Positions 7,137 through 15,624 of a stretch of DNA of 31,890 bases are shown in pieces. The translations under genes and the position numbers were made by a program. Origin of the DNA: SIG622 sp045652245 (GTDB lineage Bacteria; Bacillota; Clostridia; Oscillospirales; CAG-382); contig JAZRTY010000018.1 of NCBI GenBank assembly GCA_045652245.1, forward strand, positions 1 through 31,890. The letters are read 5' to 3'. The notes below the pieces were generated by a model. The model ran no database searches. It was given only the letters and a program-made list of their open reading frames with translations, and was not told where the DNA came from. Position 1 is the first letter of the stretch; each line of letters opens with the position of its first letter.

Positions 7137-7372
7137 AAGACAGTTGCCAAGAAATCGGTTACGACATCTTGCAAGTGTATAAGATCGAGCTACAGAGCGT
7201 TGCAAAGTTCAACCAAGCGTTCAATCGGTTTAATATCCGAAGAAAAATCCGATATAGATTCCAAAATTGTAGTTATTCCGTCATATTCTTCTACGGCGGC
7301 AATTCCAAAACCGATTCTCGTAGTATCTTCGTTCTTGTACGTATTTTGAATAACGATGTACTTGTGTTCCAT
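7137..7372 (-). pseudogene. DUF6514-like small protein broken by an in-frame amber codon
   Basis: The reading frame starts at the ATG at 7372 (AAGGAC site upstream) and reads to a TAG at 7190-7192 after IERLVELCNAL. The same frame then continues LDLIHLQDVVTDFLATVLN, which fits the usual ending of the clostridial DUF6514 family ('HL.DVVEDFL' as I recall it). The TAG stands where a Gln (CAG) would suit, so this looks like a single C-to-T nonsense change. The 60-residue N-terminal part could still be made. The family function is unknown. Confidence 0.55.
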
Positions 7373-7413
7373 TTGAAGTCCTTCTTTCTTAAAAGTCTCC
7401 GTTTCACAGCCGT

Positions 7414-7607
7414 TCAGTTCAAAACGGGAATACAAGAATTGAATTTTTCAAGATTGATGCCAAGAGCTGCCGAAATGTTCAAAATACTCGATAGTTTTGG
7501 ATCGGAATTGCCAAGCTCGATTTCTTACAGCCCTTTGTAGCTCATTTCACAAAGCTTCGCAGCTTTTTTATGCTTGAGCCCAAAGCCTCTCTGCGCTCCC
7601 GCACCAT
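7414..7607 (-). pseudogene. XRE-type helix-turn-helix regulator remnant
   Basis: From the ATG at 7607 the frame opens MVRERREA; after one frameshift it gives FGLKHKKAAKLCEMSYKGL, then an in-frame TAA, then EIELGNSDPKLSSILNISAA and LGINLEKF. Together these form the typical XRE HTH layout (helix, KGLxxIExGxxxPxLxxLxxIAxALG). At least one frameshift and one nonsense codon (CAA to TAA would fit) make it inactive. It sits just upstream of the DUF6514-like remnant, so the pair was probably one small operon. Confidence 0.65.
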
Positions 7608-7733
7608 TTGACTAAAATGTTACGTTTTCGTTATAATATCACCCCCTTTTTGCAATAGTTTAGGAGGAAATATGTGAAATTACAACGAGCTTAGTTACCG
7701 CTTTTATTTAATTTGTAAACTTGTTTTGTTTCA

Positions 7734-7770
7734 TTAAAAAGAGTTGTTATTGCGTTGTGAATAACAACTC
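7734..7770 (-). terminator. Intrinsic terminator of the RiPP operon
   Basis: Minus strand: GAGTTGTTATT and AATAACAACTC form a perfect 11-bp stem with an 8-base loop, followed by TTTTTAA. It starts 10 bases after the FkbH stop and cleanly ends the operon. Confidence 0.85.
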
Positions 7771-7780
7771 TCGGTTGAAT

Positions 7781-9334
7781 TTATTGCTTCAGCGAATTGT
7801 TTAATTTTAAATGCAATTCATTGTTGTGAGAGGTCAAAGCAGTGTAGATTTTATTTATATTATTTTTTCTTATAAAATCAATCATTGTTTCTTCTACGTT
7901 GCGCCCAAGTGCTCTGCAAGAAAGCGAAAATAAATCGAGCGTATTACCATCAATACCGATTGCACCGACAAGACCTAAGTCAGAGAACTTATCGGATAGA
8001 ACTACAGAATATAATTCATATTCACTGTTAAGCTTTTCATTTATCTGTTCAACTGTATATCTTCTGCCGTTGGTGCACTTGTTTGTACGTTGAGTTAATT
8101 CGGCGATTCGTGAAAGCTCAATCGGCAACGCCTTGTGAATATCCACTTTCATTTCAAGCGCATTTAAATACTCGTCAAAAGATGGTGTTTCTGACTTCAA
8201 GTTCCTTCTTAATTCATTTGTTTGATATGTAAGACTACGTTGCCGTACCTTCTCAATATCAACATTGCTTTTGAGATTAAAACAGGATAGTTGCTTATAA
8301 ACATTATATTTCTCATACTTAATGGTAGTAACCTCGGGTAACAGTGCCTTGACAGCTTGGATTTCAAAATCCGAGTCATCTATAAATACTATGCTATCAA
8401 GCCCTATATTGAGCGTTTGGGCAATCGCCTTGATATTATCCGTTTTATTTTTCCAATTCACACAAAAACACGCTATGTGTTCCTCTCTTAAAATCATTTC
8501 ATTGTGTTCTCTGAAAACGCGCAAAACATCACTCTTATCGTTCTTACTACATATCGCTATTATAACGCCATGATAATAGAGATTAAGTATAAACCGCCCA
8601 AAATCTTGATAAGGACGTCCTAAACCGCTACTTCCAATCTGTATTCCCTCAATGCTGTCTTCGGAAAGGATTCCTCCCCAAAGGACATTATCGCAATCAA
8701 GAACTACGCACTTCTTTGTAGTACCGTTGTGAATCATATATTGCTTGTGGACTTCGCTCGCAATCTCCCGAAACAGTTCCCTTGAATATGGGGTGTTCCA
8801 TCTGTATTTGAACTTGTTGTCAAAAGCTCGTTCGTTACCGAGTTTAGCAATAACCGATTTTAAATCTACATAGGTATCATTTTCTTCAATGATTTCATTC
8901 AACATTATATTGACGCGATCAATCAATCCTTTGTTTATAATGCGATATCCAAGACAGTAGGTATATGGATGATAACAATAATCCTCTGTTCCTATCCATA
9001 AAACAGATGCTTGGGAGCTCTGCTTAAGAAAAGCATTTAAGTTTATAAATTTGCTCTTAATATCTTGTTCGAAATCGTCGGCACTTGCTTTTCCGCAAGT
9101 TAAATCATTTATAAGATTAGGATAAAAGCAATCTATGTTTAACCAAACAACTATCTTGTTTGCATTAATAATCTTTTCCCGATTTGCACCTGATAAGTAC
9201 TCGTTGAATGGTATAAATTCGAAATCAGCCTCAAACTTAACTTTTATAAAAGTATCTTTCAGATAAATACTAAAAAATGGCTGCAGAGTAATATTAGTTA
9301 TAACTACAATATTGTGTCCCGATAAATTTTGCAT
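7781..9334 (-). CDS. FkbH-type HAD-IIIC enzyme (probable glyceryl-ACP synthase)
   Basis: A 517-aa protein with the three-part FkbH layout. The N-terminal domain is ~1-200. The HAD core starts with VLDCDNVLWGG (nucleophile D213, acid D215) and has a later acidic motif FIDDSDFE. The C-terminal acyltransferase-like region contains TNKCTNGRRYTVEQI, SDKFSDLGLVG and SLSCRALGRNVEE, all typical of the family. Known members take 1,3-bisphosphoglycerate, dephosphorylate it and load glyceryl onto an acyl carrier protein. The ACP gene lies immediately upstream (12 bases), the expected partner. In this RiPP operon it may supply a glycerate-derived group that is attached to the peptide. AAGGATTT precedes the ATG. 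It is the last gene before the terminator. Confidence 0.88.
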   Translation of the reverse strand: MQNLSGHNIVVITNITLQPFFSIYLKDTFIKVKFEADFEFIPFNEYLSGANREKIINANKIVVWLNIDCFYPNLINDLTCGKASADDFEQDIKSKFINLNAFLKQSSQASVLWIGTEDYCYHPYTYCLGYRIINKGLIDRVNIMLNEIIEENDTYVDLKSVIAKLGNERAFDNKFKYRWNTPYSRELFREIASEVHKQYMIHNGTTKKCVVLDCDNVLWGGILSEDSIEGIQIGSSGLGRPYQDFGRFILNLYYHGVIIAICSKNDKSDVLRVFREHNEMILREEHIACFCVNWKNKTDNIKAIAQTLNIGLDSIVFIDDSDFEIQAVKALLPEVTTIKYEKYNVYKQLSCFNLKSNVDIEKVRQRSLTYQTNELRRNLKSETPSFDEYLNALEMKVDIHKALPIELSRIAELTQRTNKCTNGRRYTVEQINEKLNSEYELYSVVLSDKFSDLGLVGAIGIDGNTLDLFSLSCRALGRNVEETMIDFIRKNNINKIYTALTSHNNELHLKLNNSLKQ

Positions 9335-9346
9335 ATTTTAAAATCC

Positions 9347-9598
9347 TTATGTAGTAGCTTCGATATCTTTCAGAACTTGAAAAATTTTGTTTGCTGTGTT
9401 CATTTCACCAATCAACAATTTAGAATCGGGAATTTCGCATTCGAATTTCTCCTCCATAGCAACGATTATTTTAATAAAGGTGATCGAATCCATGCCGAGT
9501 TCGGACAGATCCTCATTAAGCTTGTCCTCGGTTATTTCTGCATTTTCGATGCTTGCATCTAATATTTCTATGACTTTTTCAACAGTTATTTCTTTCAT
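9347..9598 (-). CDS. Acyl carrier protein
   Basis: An 83-aa four-helix carrier protein with the phosphopantetheine site LGMDSITF (Ser38), followed by the usual helix IIVAMEEKFECEIPD. It starts at an ATG overlapping the stop of the nucleotidyltransferase-like gene (ATGA). Being directly upstream of the FkbH-type gene, it is the likely carrier of the glyceryl (or a derived three-carbon) thioester. No phosphopantetheinyl transferase is seen in the window, so the host enzyme would have to activate it. Confidence 0.9.
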   Translation of the reverse strand: MKEITVEKVIEILDASIENAEITEDKLNEDLSELGMDSITFIKIIVAMEEKFECEIPDSKLLIGEMNTANKIFQVLKDIEATT

Positions 9599-10500
9599 TC
9601 GGATACTCCCATAAAAATACGCTTATTTATTGCAATTTTCTCATGATCTTTTTCGGTTAAATCGTCTTTTATCAAATCATACAAATTGTCTGATTCCAAG
9701 CGAGTTTTGAAATCATATTTCCATTCTTTTCGTTCTTTAGCACACAAACCGTAACAATTAAGTAAAGCTTCACCCTCTGGTGTTCTGAAAACTTCTATGC
9801 ATTGCTTAAGAACCTCATCATCAAATACTTGACCGGTGTAATATAGAACATAAAACACGTAAGGAATGATATCATATTCAGCGCTCATTGCGTGAAGCTT
9901 GTCTAATGGAATTGTATCAAGATTGTTCTTTAGCAAATAATATACATCTTTGAACATATCATATTTGATACTTTTTCGGGTGGCAAGAAGGAAAATAGAG
10001 TTCATATCTTTGTAGTGGTGTAAAATGAGCTGAATCATCGCTTTTATCGGTGGTAGCGTTTTTACTTTCACACCGTATATTTCCATTTCTATTGTGTCAG
10101 AAAGGAATTCTTCTATGTCGATTCGTTTTCCTTCGTACTCACCCCAGAATATGTCAAAATTAATGTCAACAATTATTGAACCTAATTCGTCATCCTCCTT
10201 TATCCACGGAAGTATTTGATGCGAATTGGTCAACATGGTAATCTTTTTTCTTCTCGTATACGATATATTGTTGAATCCATGAAACATCAGAATGTTTTCT
10301 ATATTTGAAATGTTTTTGCGTGAAATCAGTATATCATTATCCTTCGAAAATCGTTTCCCTTCTATACTATACGCCTGTACAGACAACACTTCGCCTTTTA
10401 TTACAGAATAATTAAACTGACCTAACTCGGGTAATATCTGAGCAAACTTATCAAATCTTAATTTTGATAAAGCTAAATATACATAATCTTTCGTTTTCAA
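9595..10500 (-). CDS. Nucleotidyltransferase-fold protein (NTP_transf_5-like)
   Basis: A 301-aa protein. Near the N-terminus VQAYSIEGKRFSKDNDILIS resembles the G-[x]-R-x-K-D-x-D core of the uncharacterised nucleotidyltransferase family found in many peptide and polysaccharide clusters; the acid pair is in KDNDIL. A long helical C-terminal region follows (residues ~150-290). Possible roles are adenylation or nucleotidylation of the peptide or a small molecule; the reaction is unknown. The start is a TTG overlapping the ABC transporter stop (TTGA), and the ACP start overlaps its stop, so it is tightly coupled between transporter and ACP. Confidence 0.65.
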   Translation of the reverse strand: MKTKDYVYLALSKLRFDKFAQILPELGQFNYSVIKGEVLSVQAYSIEGKRFSKDNDILISRKNISNIENILMFHGFNNISYTRRKKITMLTNSHQILPWIKEDDELGSIIVDINFDIFWGEYEGKRIDIEEFLSDTIEMEIYGVKVKTLPPIKAMIQLILHHYKDMNSIFLLATRKSIKYDMFKDVYYLLKNNLDTIPLDKLHAMSAEYDIIPYVFYVLYYTGQVFDDEVLKQCIEVFRTPEGEALLNCYGLCAKERKEWKYDFKTRLESDNLYDLIKDDLTEKDHEKIAINKRIFMGVSE

Positions 10501-12332
10501 TTTGGCTCTCCCCTATATTTTTCGGCCTGTAATTTATACAATCGTGCAAATTCTCCACCTTCCCCAATAAGTTTTTCGAATGAACCGCTCTCTGATATTG
10601 ACCCATTCTGTATTACATATATCATATCAGTGTTTGTAATATTAGATAATTTATGCGATATAAAAACAGCAGTCTTATCTTTAGATATAGTTGTGAAAAT
10701 CTCAAATAATTGGTGCTCTGCTTCCGGATCCAAATGAGAACTGGGTTCATCGAAAACGTATATTAAACTATCTCTAAATATAGCACGAGCAAGTGCAACT
10801 TTTTGCCATTCACCTCCAGAAAGTTCTAAACCGTCCTCTGCAAATTGTTTTGTCAAATATACACTTGTATCGTCAAACTTAGTTGACGATGTAGATAAAG
10901 TGCTTTTTTTCATAGCCCAAAACATCTTGGATGAATCTTTAATATTATCCATATCACCTAATGCAATGTTTTCTCTCAATGTAAATGCATAATTGGCATA
11001 ATCCTGAAACATTGCACTAAACATACTTTTTATTGTATAATCATCATATTTTGTAATATCAATTCCATCAATTAGAATTTGCCCCATTGTTGGTGGATAA
11101 AATCCCATCAAGAGATTGACTAAGGTCGTCTTGCCGGCACCATTTAATCCTACTATCGCAATACTTTGTCCCCTTTGTAGTTTCAAATTTATATTCTTTA
11201 GTGTGAAATCTGTCGCTCCAGGATATCGGAAGTAAACCTGCTTAAATTCAATAAAAGAAAAATTTATCTTCTTTTGTTGCTGAACAGTAATCATTTCAAC
11301 TGAACATTGAGTTTTATCGCTTTCTTCTTTCTCTATAAAAGTTCTATAATTTTCAATTTGTATATTGTACTCATATATACTTGAAAAAGAATGTATTAAA
11401 CCCTGAAGTCCACCTTGAAATTGCGAAACAGAGTTTCTAATGTATGTAAACGAACCAATGGTTAAAGAGCCAAAAATTACACTATAGCCAATCCGCAAAT
11501 CAACCAAACAAGCAAACAAAATAGGTAATAACGCAAACAAATAATTAATAATTGCCTTTTTCTTTAATATTTTATTTTTTTCTTTGAATAGTGTTTGCCA
11601 TAACTGATTATGCCGATTGATAAATATATCAGCTATACCATACAATCTAAGATCCTTTGCACTTTGCCTTGAAGTGAATAAGTTTTTGTAATACGTTATC
11701 TTGCGTTGGTCTATAATTTTTTCTTGATACCATTGATAATCTATATTTCTATACTTTAAATCATTAAAATATGAAGGAATCATAATAATCAGCATTATAA
11801 GTGGAAGATAAAATTTGTATTCAAATAAAATAACAAAAGATGAAATAAACGTTACGAACACTGACACAATATTCGCAGTTGTCCAAGTAATTTGTTTTAG
11901 GGCTATTGAGTCTCTTTTCGCACTAATCATCTGATTATAAAATGCTGGACTGTCAAAGTGAGCTATGCTTATTTTAGATGATTTTTTCATAAATTGATTT
12001 TCAATAAAATTTGAAATCAAATCCATATGTTTACTTTGTAAAAGGTTATCCATAACATTCATCAATAAATTCAGCAAAAGAATAAAAGCCTGACACAAAA
12101 TAAAAAAAACAAATGTATTAAAAGAATTGTGTGTGCTGACAACTACAACCAGCGAATCAACAATTTCTTTTTCAATATGTATACTGATTACAGGTATAAT
12201 ACCAGTTATGGCTTTAAACGCATACCTTATAATCGTGGTCTTTTTTGAAGCAAGCCATGAAATTCGATAACTATACCACAAATTTGCGAAATACATTTTG
12301 AATTTTTTTAACTTATTCTTAATTACACTCAA
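10497..12332 (-). CDS. ABC transporter, fused membrane and ATPase domains (peptide export)
   Basis: A 611-aa half-transporter with about six membrane helices in residues 1-330 and the ATPase in ~360-600. The ATPase has Walker A GLNGAGKTT, signature LSGGEWQK, Walker B LIYVFDEPSSHLDPEAE and switch His in FISHKLS. There is no N-terminal C39 peptidase, so it does not cleave a double-glycine leader itself. It probably dimerises to export the matured peptide. The only canonical start after the previous stop is TTG at 12332, with AGAAAGG abutting it rather than spaced, so translation may be weak or coupled to the ACP-like gene 16 bases upstream. Confidence 0.9.
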   Translation of the reverse strand: MSVIKNKLKKFKMYFANLWYSYRISWLASKKTTIIRYAFKAITGIIPVISIHIEKEIVDSLVVVVSTHNSFNTFVFFILCQAFILLLNLLMNVMDNLLQSKHMDLISNFIENQFMKKSSKISIAHFDSPAFYNQMISAKRDSIALKQITWTTANIVSVFVTFISSFVILFEYKFYLPLIMLIIMIPSYFNDLKYRNIDYQWYQEKIIDQRKITYYKNLFTSRQSAKDLRLYGIADIFINRHNQLWQTLFKEKNKILKKKAIINYLFALLPILFACLVDLRIGYSVIFGSLTIGSFTYIRNSVSQFQGGLQGLIHSFSSIYEYNIQIENYRTFIEKEESDKTQCSVEMITVQQQKKINFSFIEFKQVYFRYPGATDFTLKNINLKLQRGQSIAIVGLNGAGKTTLVNLLMGFYPPTMGQILIDGIDITKYDDYTIKSMFSAMFQDYANYAFTLRENIALGDMDNIKDSSKMFWAMKKSTLSTSSTKFDDTSVYLTKQFAEDGLELSGGEWQKVALARAIFRDSLIYVFDEPSSHLDPEAEHQLFEIFTTISKDKTAVFISHKLSNITNTDMIYVIQNGSISESGSFEKLIGEGGEFARLYKLQAEKYRGEPN

Positions 12333-12348
12333 CCTTTCTATATCGTTA

Positions 12349-12558
12349 TCATTGATTTTCTAACACGAAATCAACAATGTCTGTTATCTCACAACTCATA
12401 TTATATTGTCTGATATTATCAGGGATTTTCAATCCGAATTTTGAATTCATCACGAAAAGGGCCTCAAAAATCAAACCGGCTTCTTCAATAGGAGAAGCCT
12501 CATCAACCATGGGCGAAATATATTTCTTTAAATACTTATAAATTATTTTTCTATCCAT
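12349..12558 (-). CDS. ACP-related protein of the peptide maturation system (TIGR04069-like)
   Basis: A 69-aa protein from the ATG at 12558 (GGAG upstream). It has the length and helix pattern of a carrier protein: SPIEEAGLIFEALFVMNSKFGLKIPD aligns with the helix II region of the true ACP in this operon (LGMDSITFIKIIVAMEEKFECEIPD). The Asp-Ser that carries phosphopantetheine is absent. It therefore cannot be a normal carrier and is more likely a scaffold or docking subunit. The name follows the 'peptide maturation system acyl carrier-related protein' family as I remember it. It lies between the kinase-like gene and the exporter. Confidence 0.68.
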   Translation of the reverse strand: MDRKIIYKYLKKYISPMVDEASPIEEAGLIFEALFVMNSKFGLKIPDNIRQYNMSCEITDIVDFVLENQ

Positions 12559-12584
12559 ACAGTTGACACTCCTTTTTAATACAA

Positions 12585-13472
12585 TCAAATAAATTCCTTT
12601 ATTGAATCAATATTATAGTTTTTAAGATCATCAGGTATATATAACACTTCCATATTCACACCTTTAATTAAATTAATAGCATTTCTCCTTATATCATTAG
12701 ATATCAAAGGTGTGTCTTCATTAAAAAAGATTATGCCTTGCACACACAAAATGTATTTTAATGATGGATCGGAAATTTTTTTAATCGAAAATTTATTTCC
12801 TGCTTTTCGCGAAAGAAAAATAATGCGATTAAGGTTATATGACTTTTTATTACTTCTCGTTATCATCTTATTTTGCTCAATTGGGATAAAATATTTGGTA
12901 CCTTTCGCTTTTATGTAACCATTAGTATCTTCAATTTGTTCTTCGTATAGCTTATAATATCCTTCTATGCCATAAACGGTATTTGAATTTTCTGTGCTTT
13001 CAAGCAAACACATATCATCACAGAAAAAATAAAAACCGCTATCAATCAAATAATTCATTAATGTGCTTTTTCCAACTCCGCTGTTCCCTGAAAATAAAAT
13101 AATTTTATTATTCTTTATAATTCCAGAACCGTGTAGACACACTTTGTTGGAATTTAATGCAACAACCTGAATGGGGGCTCCTATTAAAGAAATTTCAAAT
13201 TCACAAATGTTATTACAAAAACATTTTGATTTTCTTTTTGCAACATCTACATCATATATACAATTGTCGTTTATATAAATTATATTATTTATCTCTCTCG
13301 TTTCTTTGAGCTTATGAATCATATTATTAAGTATTTCTCTCGACTCAATAACCTCAAAACTCCAATCATAATCATCCACGAAAGATATTGTGTAAATTTT
13401 GTCAAAACGCTCTATTTTTCTATTAATTCTGATTCTTAACGAACCAATTTGGTATATAATATTATCATGCAT
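12585..13472 (-). CDS. HPr-kinase-like ATPase (possible RiPP peptide kinase)
   Basis: A 295-aa protein. The C-terminal half has the HprK layout: CLHGSG at 113-117, Walker A GNSGVGKST at 129-137, then GFYFFCDDMCLLE with the acid pair D152-D153. The N-terminal ~100 residues are beta-rich and unrelated to the HPr-binding domain of housekeeping HprK. Relatives in lasso peptide clusters phosphorylate the C-terminal serine of the precursor. The precursor here ends in Ser (TPPNS), so it is a plausible substrate; this is inference. Two ATGs lie close together (ATGCATG); the ribosome site is weak (AGGGATAGG). It starts 15 bases after the TIGR04066-like gene. Confidence 0.72.
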   Translation of the reverse strand: MHDNIIYQIGSLRIRINRKIERFDKIYTISFVDDYDWSFEVIESREILNNMIHKLKETREINNIIYINDNCIYDVDVAKRKSKCFCNNICEFEISLIGAPIQVVALNSNKVCLHGSGIIKNNKIILFSGNSGVGKSTLMNYLIDSGFYFFCDDMCLLESTENSNTVYGIEGYYKLYEEQIEDTNGYIKAKGTKYFIPIEQNKMITRSNKKSYNLNRIIFLSRKAGNKFSIKKISDPSLKYILCVQGIIFFNEDTPLISNDIRRNAINLIKGVNMEVLYIPDDLKNYNIDSIKEFI

Positions 13473-13487
13473 AGCCTATCCCTACAA

Positions 13488-14522
13488 TTATAAAAAATTC
13501 CCAATTAGCTTATTAGAAAAAACATTCTCCGCTAATTCATCAAAAAGAGAAAATACGTCAATGCAATTAAAGAAGTTTTGCGCACCACAGTTTTCCAACT
13601 TTTCTTTACTCAAATATATTGGATTATTTCCATCACCATTTTTTTGATATAGAATATTTGAATTAATAATATAGGCATTATTACATTCATATCTGTTTTT
13701 CAACAAAACTCTAACATCTACTAATACCTCATCAGCAAAACTATTACTGGGTATATTAACCACCAACGCATCAATCTTAACAATTTGAGATAACAAGAAT
13801 TGTATTACTCCTATTTCACTGTCACATTTTCGACTAACATTAATAATATTCTGTGGAATTCCTATTATAAGATAATCGGAATCCGAATAAGCTATTTTTT
13901 TCAAAAACCGTTTTAGTTCTAAATAAAAATCTTTAAGTGGTATTCTTTTATATAACAACCAGTCAAAATTAACAACTCTACTATTTGGGGAGATTATTTT
14001 GACAGATGGCACAATTATCGTTTTTTTATTATCTCGTGTAAGAAACTCAAAAAGAGACAATTGTGAATACAGTGACGTAAAATCTCCTTCAGCAGAAGAA
14101 AAAACAATTATTTTTTTAGAGCGCAAAGCATCAGTAATAATGGAGTCATCGCATAGATCATAGATATATTGTGGATTATTAATATTGTTTGCCTGGGAAA
14201 CAAACGATTCTTCATTATATTTATTTCTCAAATCAAAAACTTTTGCGTTGTTAAAATGAGTACAAATAATCTTATAAACGTCTTTCGAATCACAATATTT
14301 GTTATATACGGCATTATTTATTATTACTGCTTCAACACTATTATTAGATTCAATTTCATTTTTGACAATATATTGTTTTTTACATAAATGATCAATGTTA
14401 TCCGTTCTTCTGTATCCCCAACACTCCGGTGAATATACATCATTGTGTTCCAACTCCAATATGTTCTCAAAGTGCAATATTGGTAAATAGTTGTGCTCAA
14501 ACAAAATACTTGATACTTTCAT
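13488..14522 (-). CDS. Peptide maturation system protein (TIGR04066-like)
   Basis: A 344-aa soluble protein that resembles the TIGR04066 'peptide maturation system protein' family of clostridial radical SAM RiPP loci. Visible features are an N-terminal LFEHNYLPILHFENILELE segment, a Rossmann-like centre (IIVFSSAEGDFTSLYSQLSLFEFLT, then YLIIGIPQNII and ALVVNIPSN), and a short C-terminal helix. I see no metal or nucleotide motif, so the chemistry is unknown. The ATG at 14522 has GAGGAGAG just upstream and follows the SPASM gene by one base; a TTG at 14537 is less likely. The family assignment is from memory of sequence and gene neighbourhood. Confidence 0.62.
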   Translation of the reverse strand: MKVSSILFEHNYLPILHFENILELEHNDVYSPECWGYRRTDNIDHLCKKQYIVKNEIESNNSVEAVIINNAVYNKYCDSKDVYKIICTHFNNAKVFDLRNKYNEESFVSQANNINNPQYIYDLCDDSIITDALRSKKIIVFSSAEGDFTSLYSQLSLFEFLTRDNKKTIIVPSVKIISPNSRVVNFDWLLYKRIPLKDFYLELKRFLKKIAYSDSDYLIIGIPQNIINVSRKCDSEIGVIQFLLSQIVKIDALVVNIPSNSFADEVLVDVRVLLKNRYECNNAYIINSNILYQKNGDGNNPIYLSKEKLENCGAQNFFNCIDVFSLFDELAENVFSNKLIGNFL

Positions 14523-14523
14523 T

Positions 14524-15624
14524 TTAACTCTCCTCAATTAAACGACTCATTAAATGTTGGAATTTTTGCGGACAATATAATTCATTTTGATTTAATTCAA
14601 AATATTTACATGCAGCGCCATAACAACATGGATAATAAAAACAGTCAACACAGCCCTTTTTATATATCAATCGATGGTTAGGTGTAGTCCATTTCAAAAA
14701 TTTAGAAAAATCAATTTCAAATTCTCCATTAATTATAGTGCCGATTACCGTTTGGCTATTATTGTTATGCCTGCACTTTCTAATGTTTCCAAAAGAGTCA
14801 ATAATAAAATTGTTAGGCATTGTAGAATTGCACACTGATTCAAATAGATTAGTAGATAATGTCCTTTCTAATTTGTTATTGATATTATTTTCTTCAAAAA
14901 ACATCTTTAGCGCTTCATTATAAATGTCAACTGGAATATTAAGTTTATTTATTGGAAAAATATTAATATTTTCAAAATCATCAGTGAGGAATTTTAATAA
15001 TTGATTTTTAACACAATCAGTATACATTGGTATTTGTGCAACATCATAATAAATATTCAAAGTATTATCTACAACATAATCAGTACATTCCTCAATGTTC
15101 GGGCAATTCTGAATATCTATTGTTACGCTACTATGTTTTACATCTTTAGAGAATAAATTTAGGAATTTTGCACTTTGATTTGATGATAATTCAAGATCAT
15201 ACGAAACTGATATCGCATTTGTACAACCACACAAAATTCTACTTCTATTAAACTCATCTATGGCATCAACTAATGTTTCTACATTTAGTGCTGTTCTCGA
15301 AGAAAATCTAACATTAACCTCTTTCAAATCAAGTGACACCATATATTTAATTAGTGAATCTACAAGTGTTTTCATATCAAAATCCATTTTTACACTTATT
15401 TCCACTTCAAACAAAGCAGTTGAAAAATTATACATCGCAGTATTAAACATCCATATTAGTTTATTTTTGCGATATGTGTTTTTCTCATTTTCACTAATTA
15501 GATTCTTTAAATCGATATTTAAACATTCGTCACATTTAGCACTTACTATTTTCGACTCTAAAAAATCGATTTTTATAGGATTTTCGTCATCATCCCTAAA
15601 TTTCGCACAATAAATCGTTCTCAC
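14524..15624 (-). CDS. SPASM-type protein without radical SAM cysteine motif
   Basis: A 366-aa protein. The C-terminal ~90 residues are SPASM-like: IDSFGNIRKCRH, a G-T-I-I-N-G strand, then GCVDCFYYPCCYGAACKYFELN and a final C351, enough cysteines for an auxiliary Fe-S cluster. The N-terminus (C6, C31, C34) has no CX3CX2C, so it should not cleave SAM, although the region between (VNVRFSSRTALNVETLVDAI, AISVSYDLEL, SVTIDIQNC) reads like a decayed TIM barrel. It probably partners the upstream maturase, binding the peptide or extending its electron path. It starts at a GTG overlapping the maturase stop (GTGA), strong evidence of coupled expression. Confidence 0.7.
   Translation of the reverse strand: MRTIYCAKFRDDDENPIKIDFLESKIVSAKCDECLNIDLKNLISENEKNTYRKNKLIWMFNTAMYNFSTALFEVEISVKMDFDMKTLVDSLIKYMVSLDLKEVNVRFSSRTALNVETLVDAIDEFNRSRILCGCTNAISVSYDLELSSNQSAKFLNLFSKDVKHSSVTIDIQNCPNIEECTDYVVDNTLNIYYDVAQIPMYTDCVKNQLLKFLTDDFENINIFPINKLNIPVDIYNEALKMFFEENNINNKLERTLSTNLFESVCNSTMPNNFIIDSFGNIRKCRHNNNSQTVIGTIINGEFEIDFSKFLKWTTPNHRLIYKKGCVDCFYYPCCYGAACKYFELNQNELYCPQKFQHLMSRLIEES

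Noticed and set aside
7137..7607. Possible stop-codon recoding (TAG/TAA read as Gln)
   Set aside because: Other genes in the window end normally with TAA and TAG, and the XRE relic also has a frameshift, so simple decay explains it better.
7781..9598. FkbH enzyme plus ACP as part of a polyketide or nonribosomal peptide cluster
   Set aside because: No ketosynthase, acyltransferase, condensation or adenylation domain is present; all neighbours are RiPP maturation genes.
10497..12332. Bacteriocin-type exporter with C39 leader peptidase
   Set aside because: The protein begins directly with membrane helices; no Cys-His peptidase domain is present.
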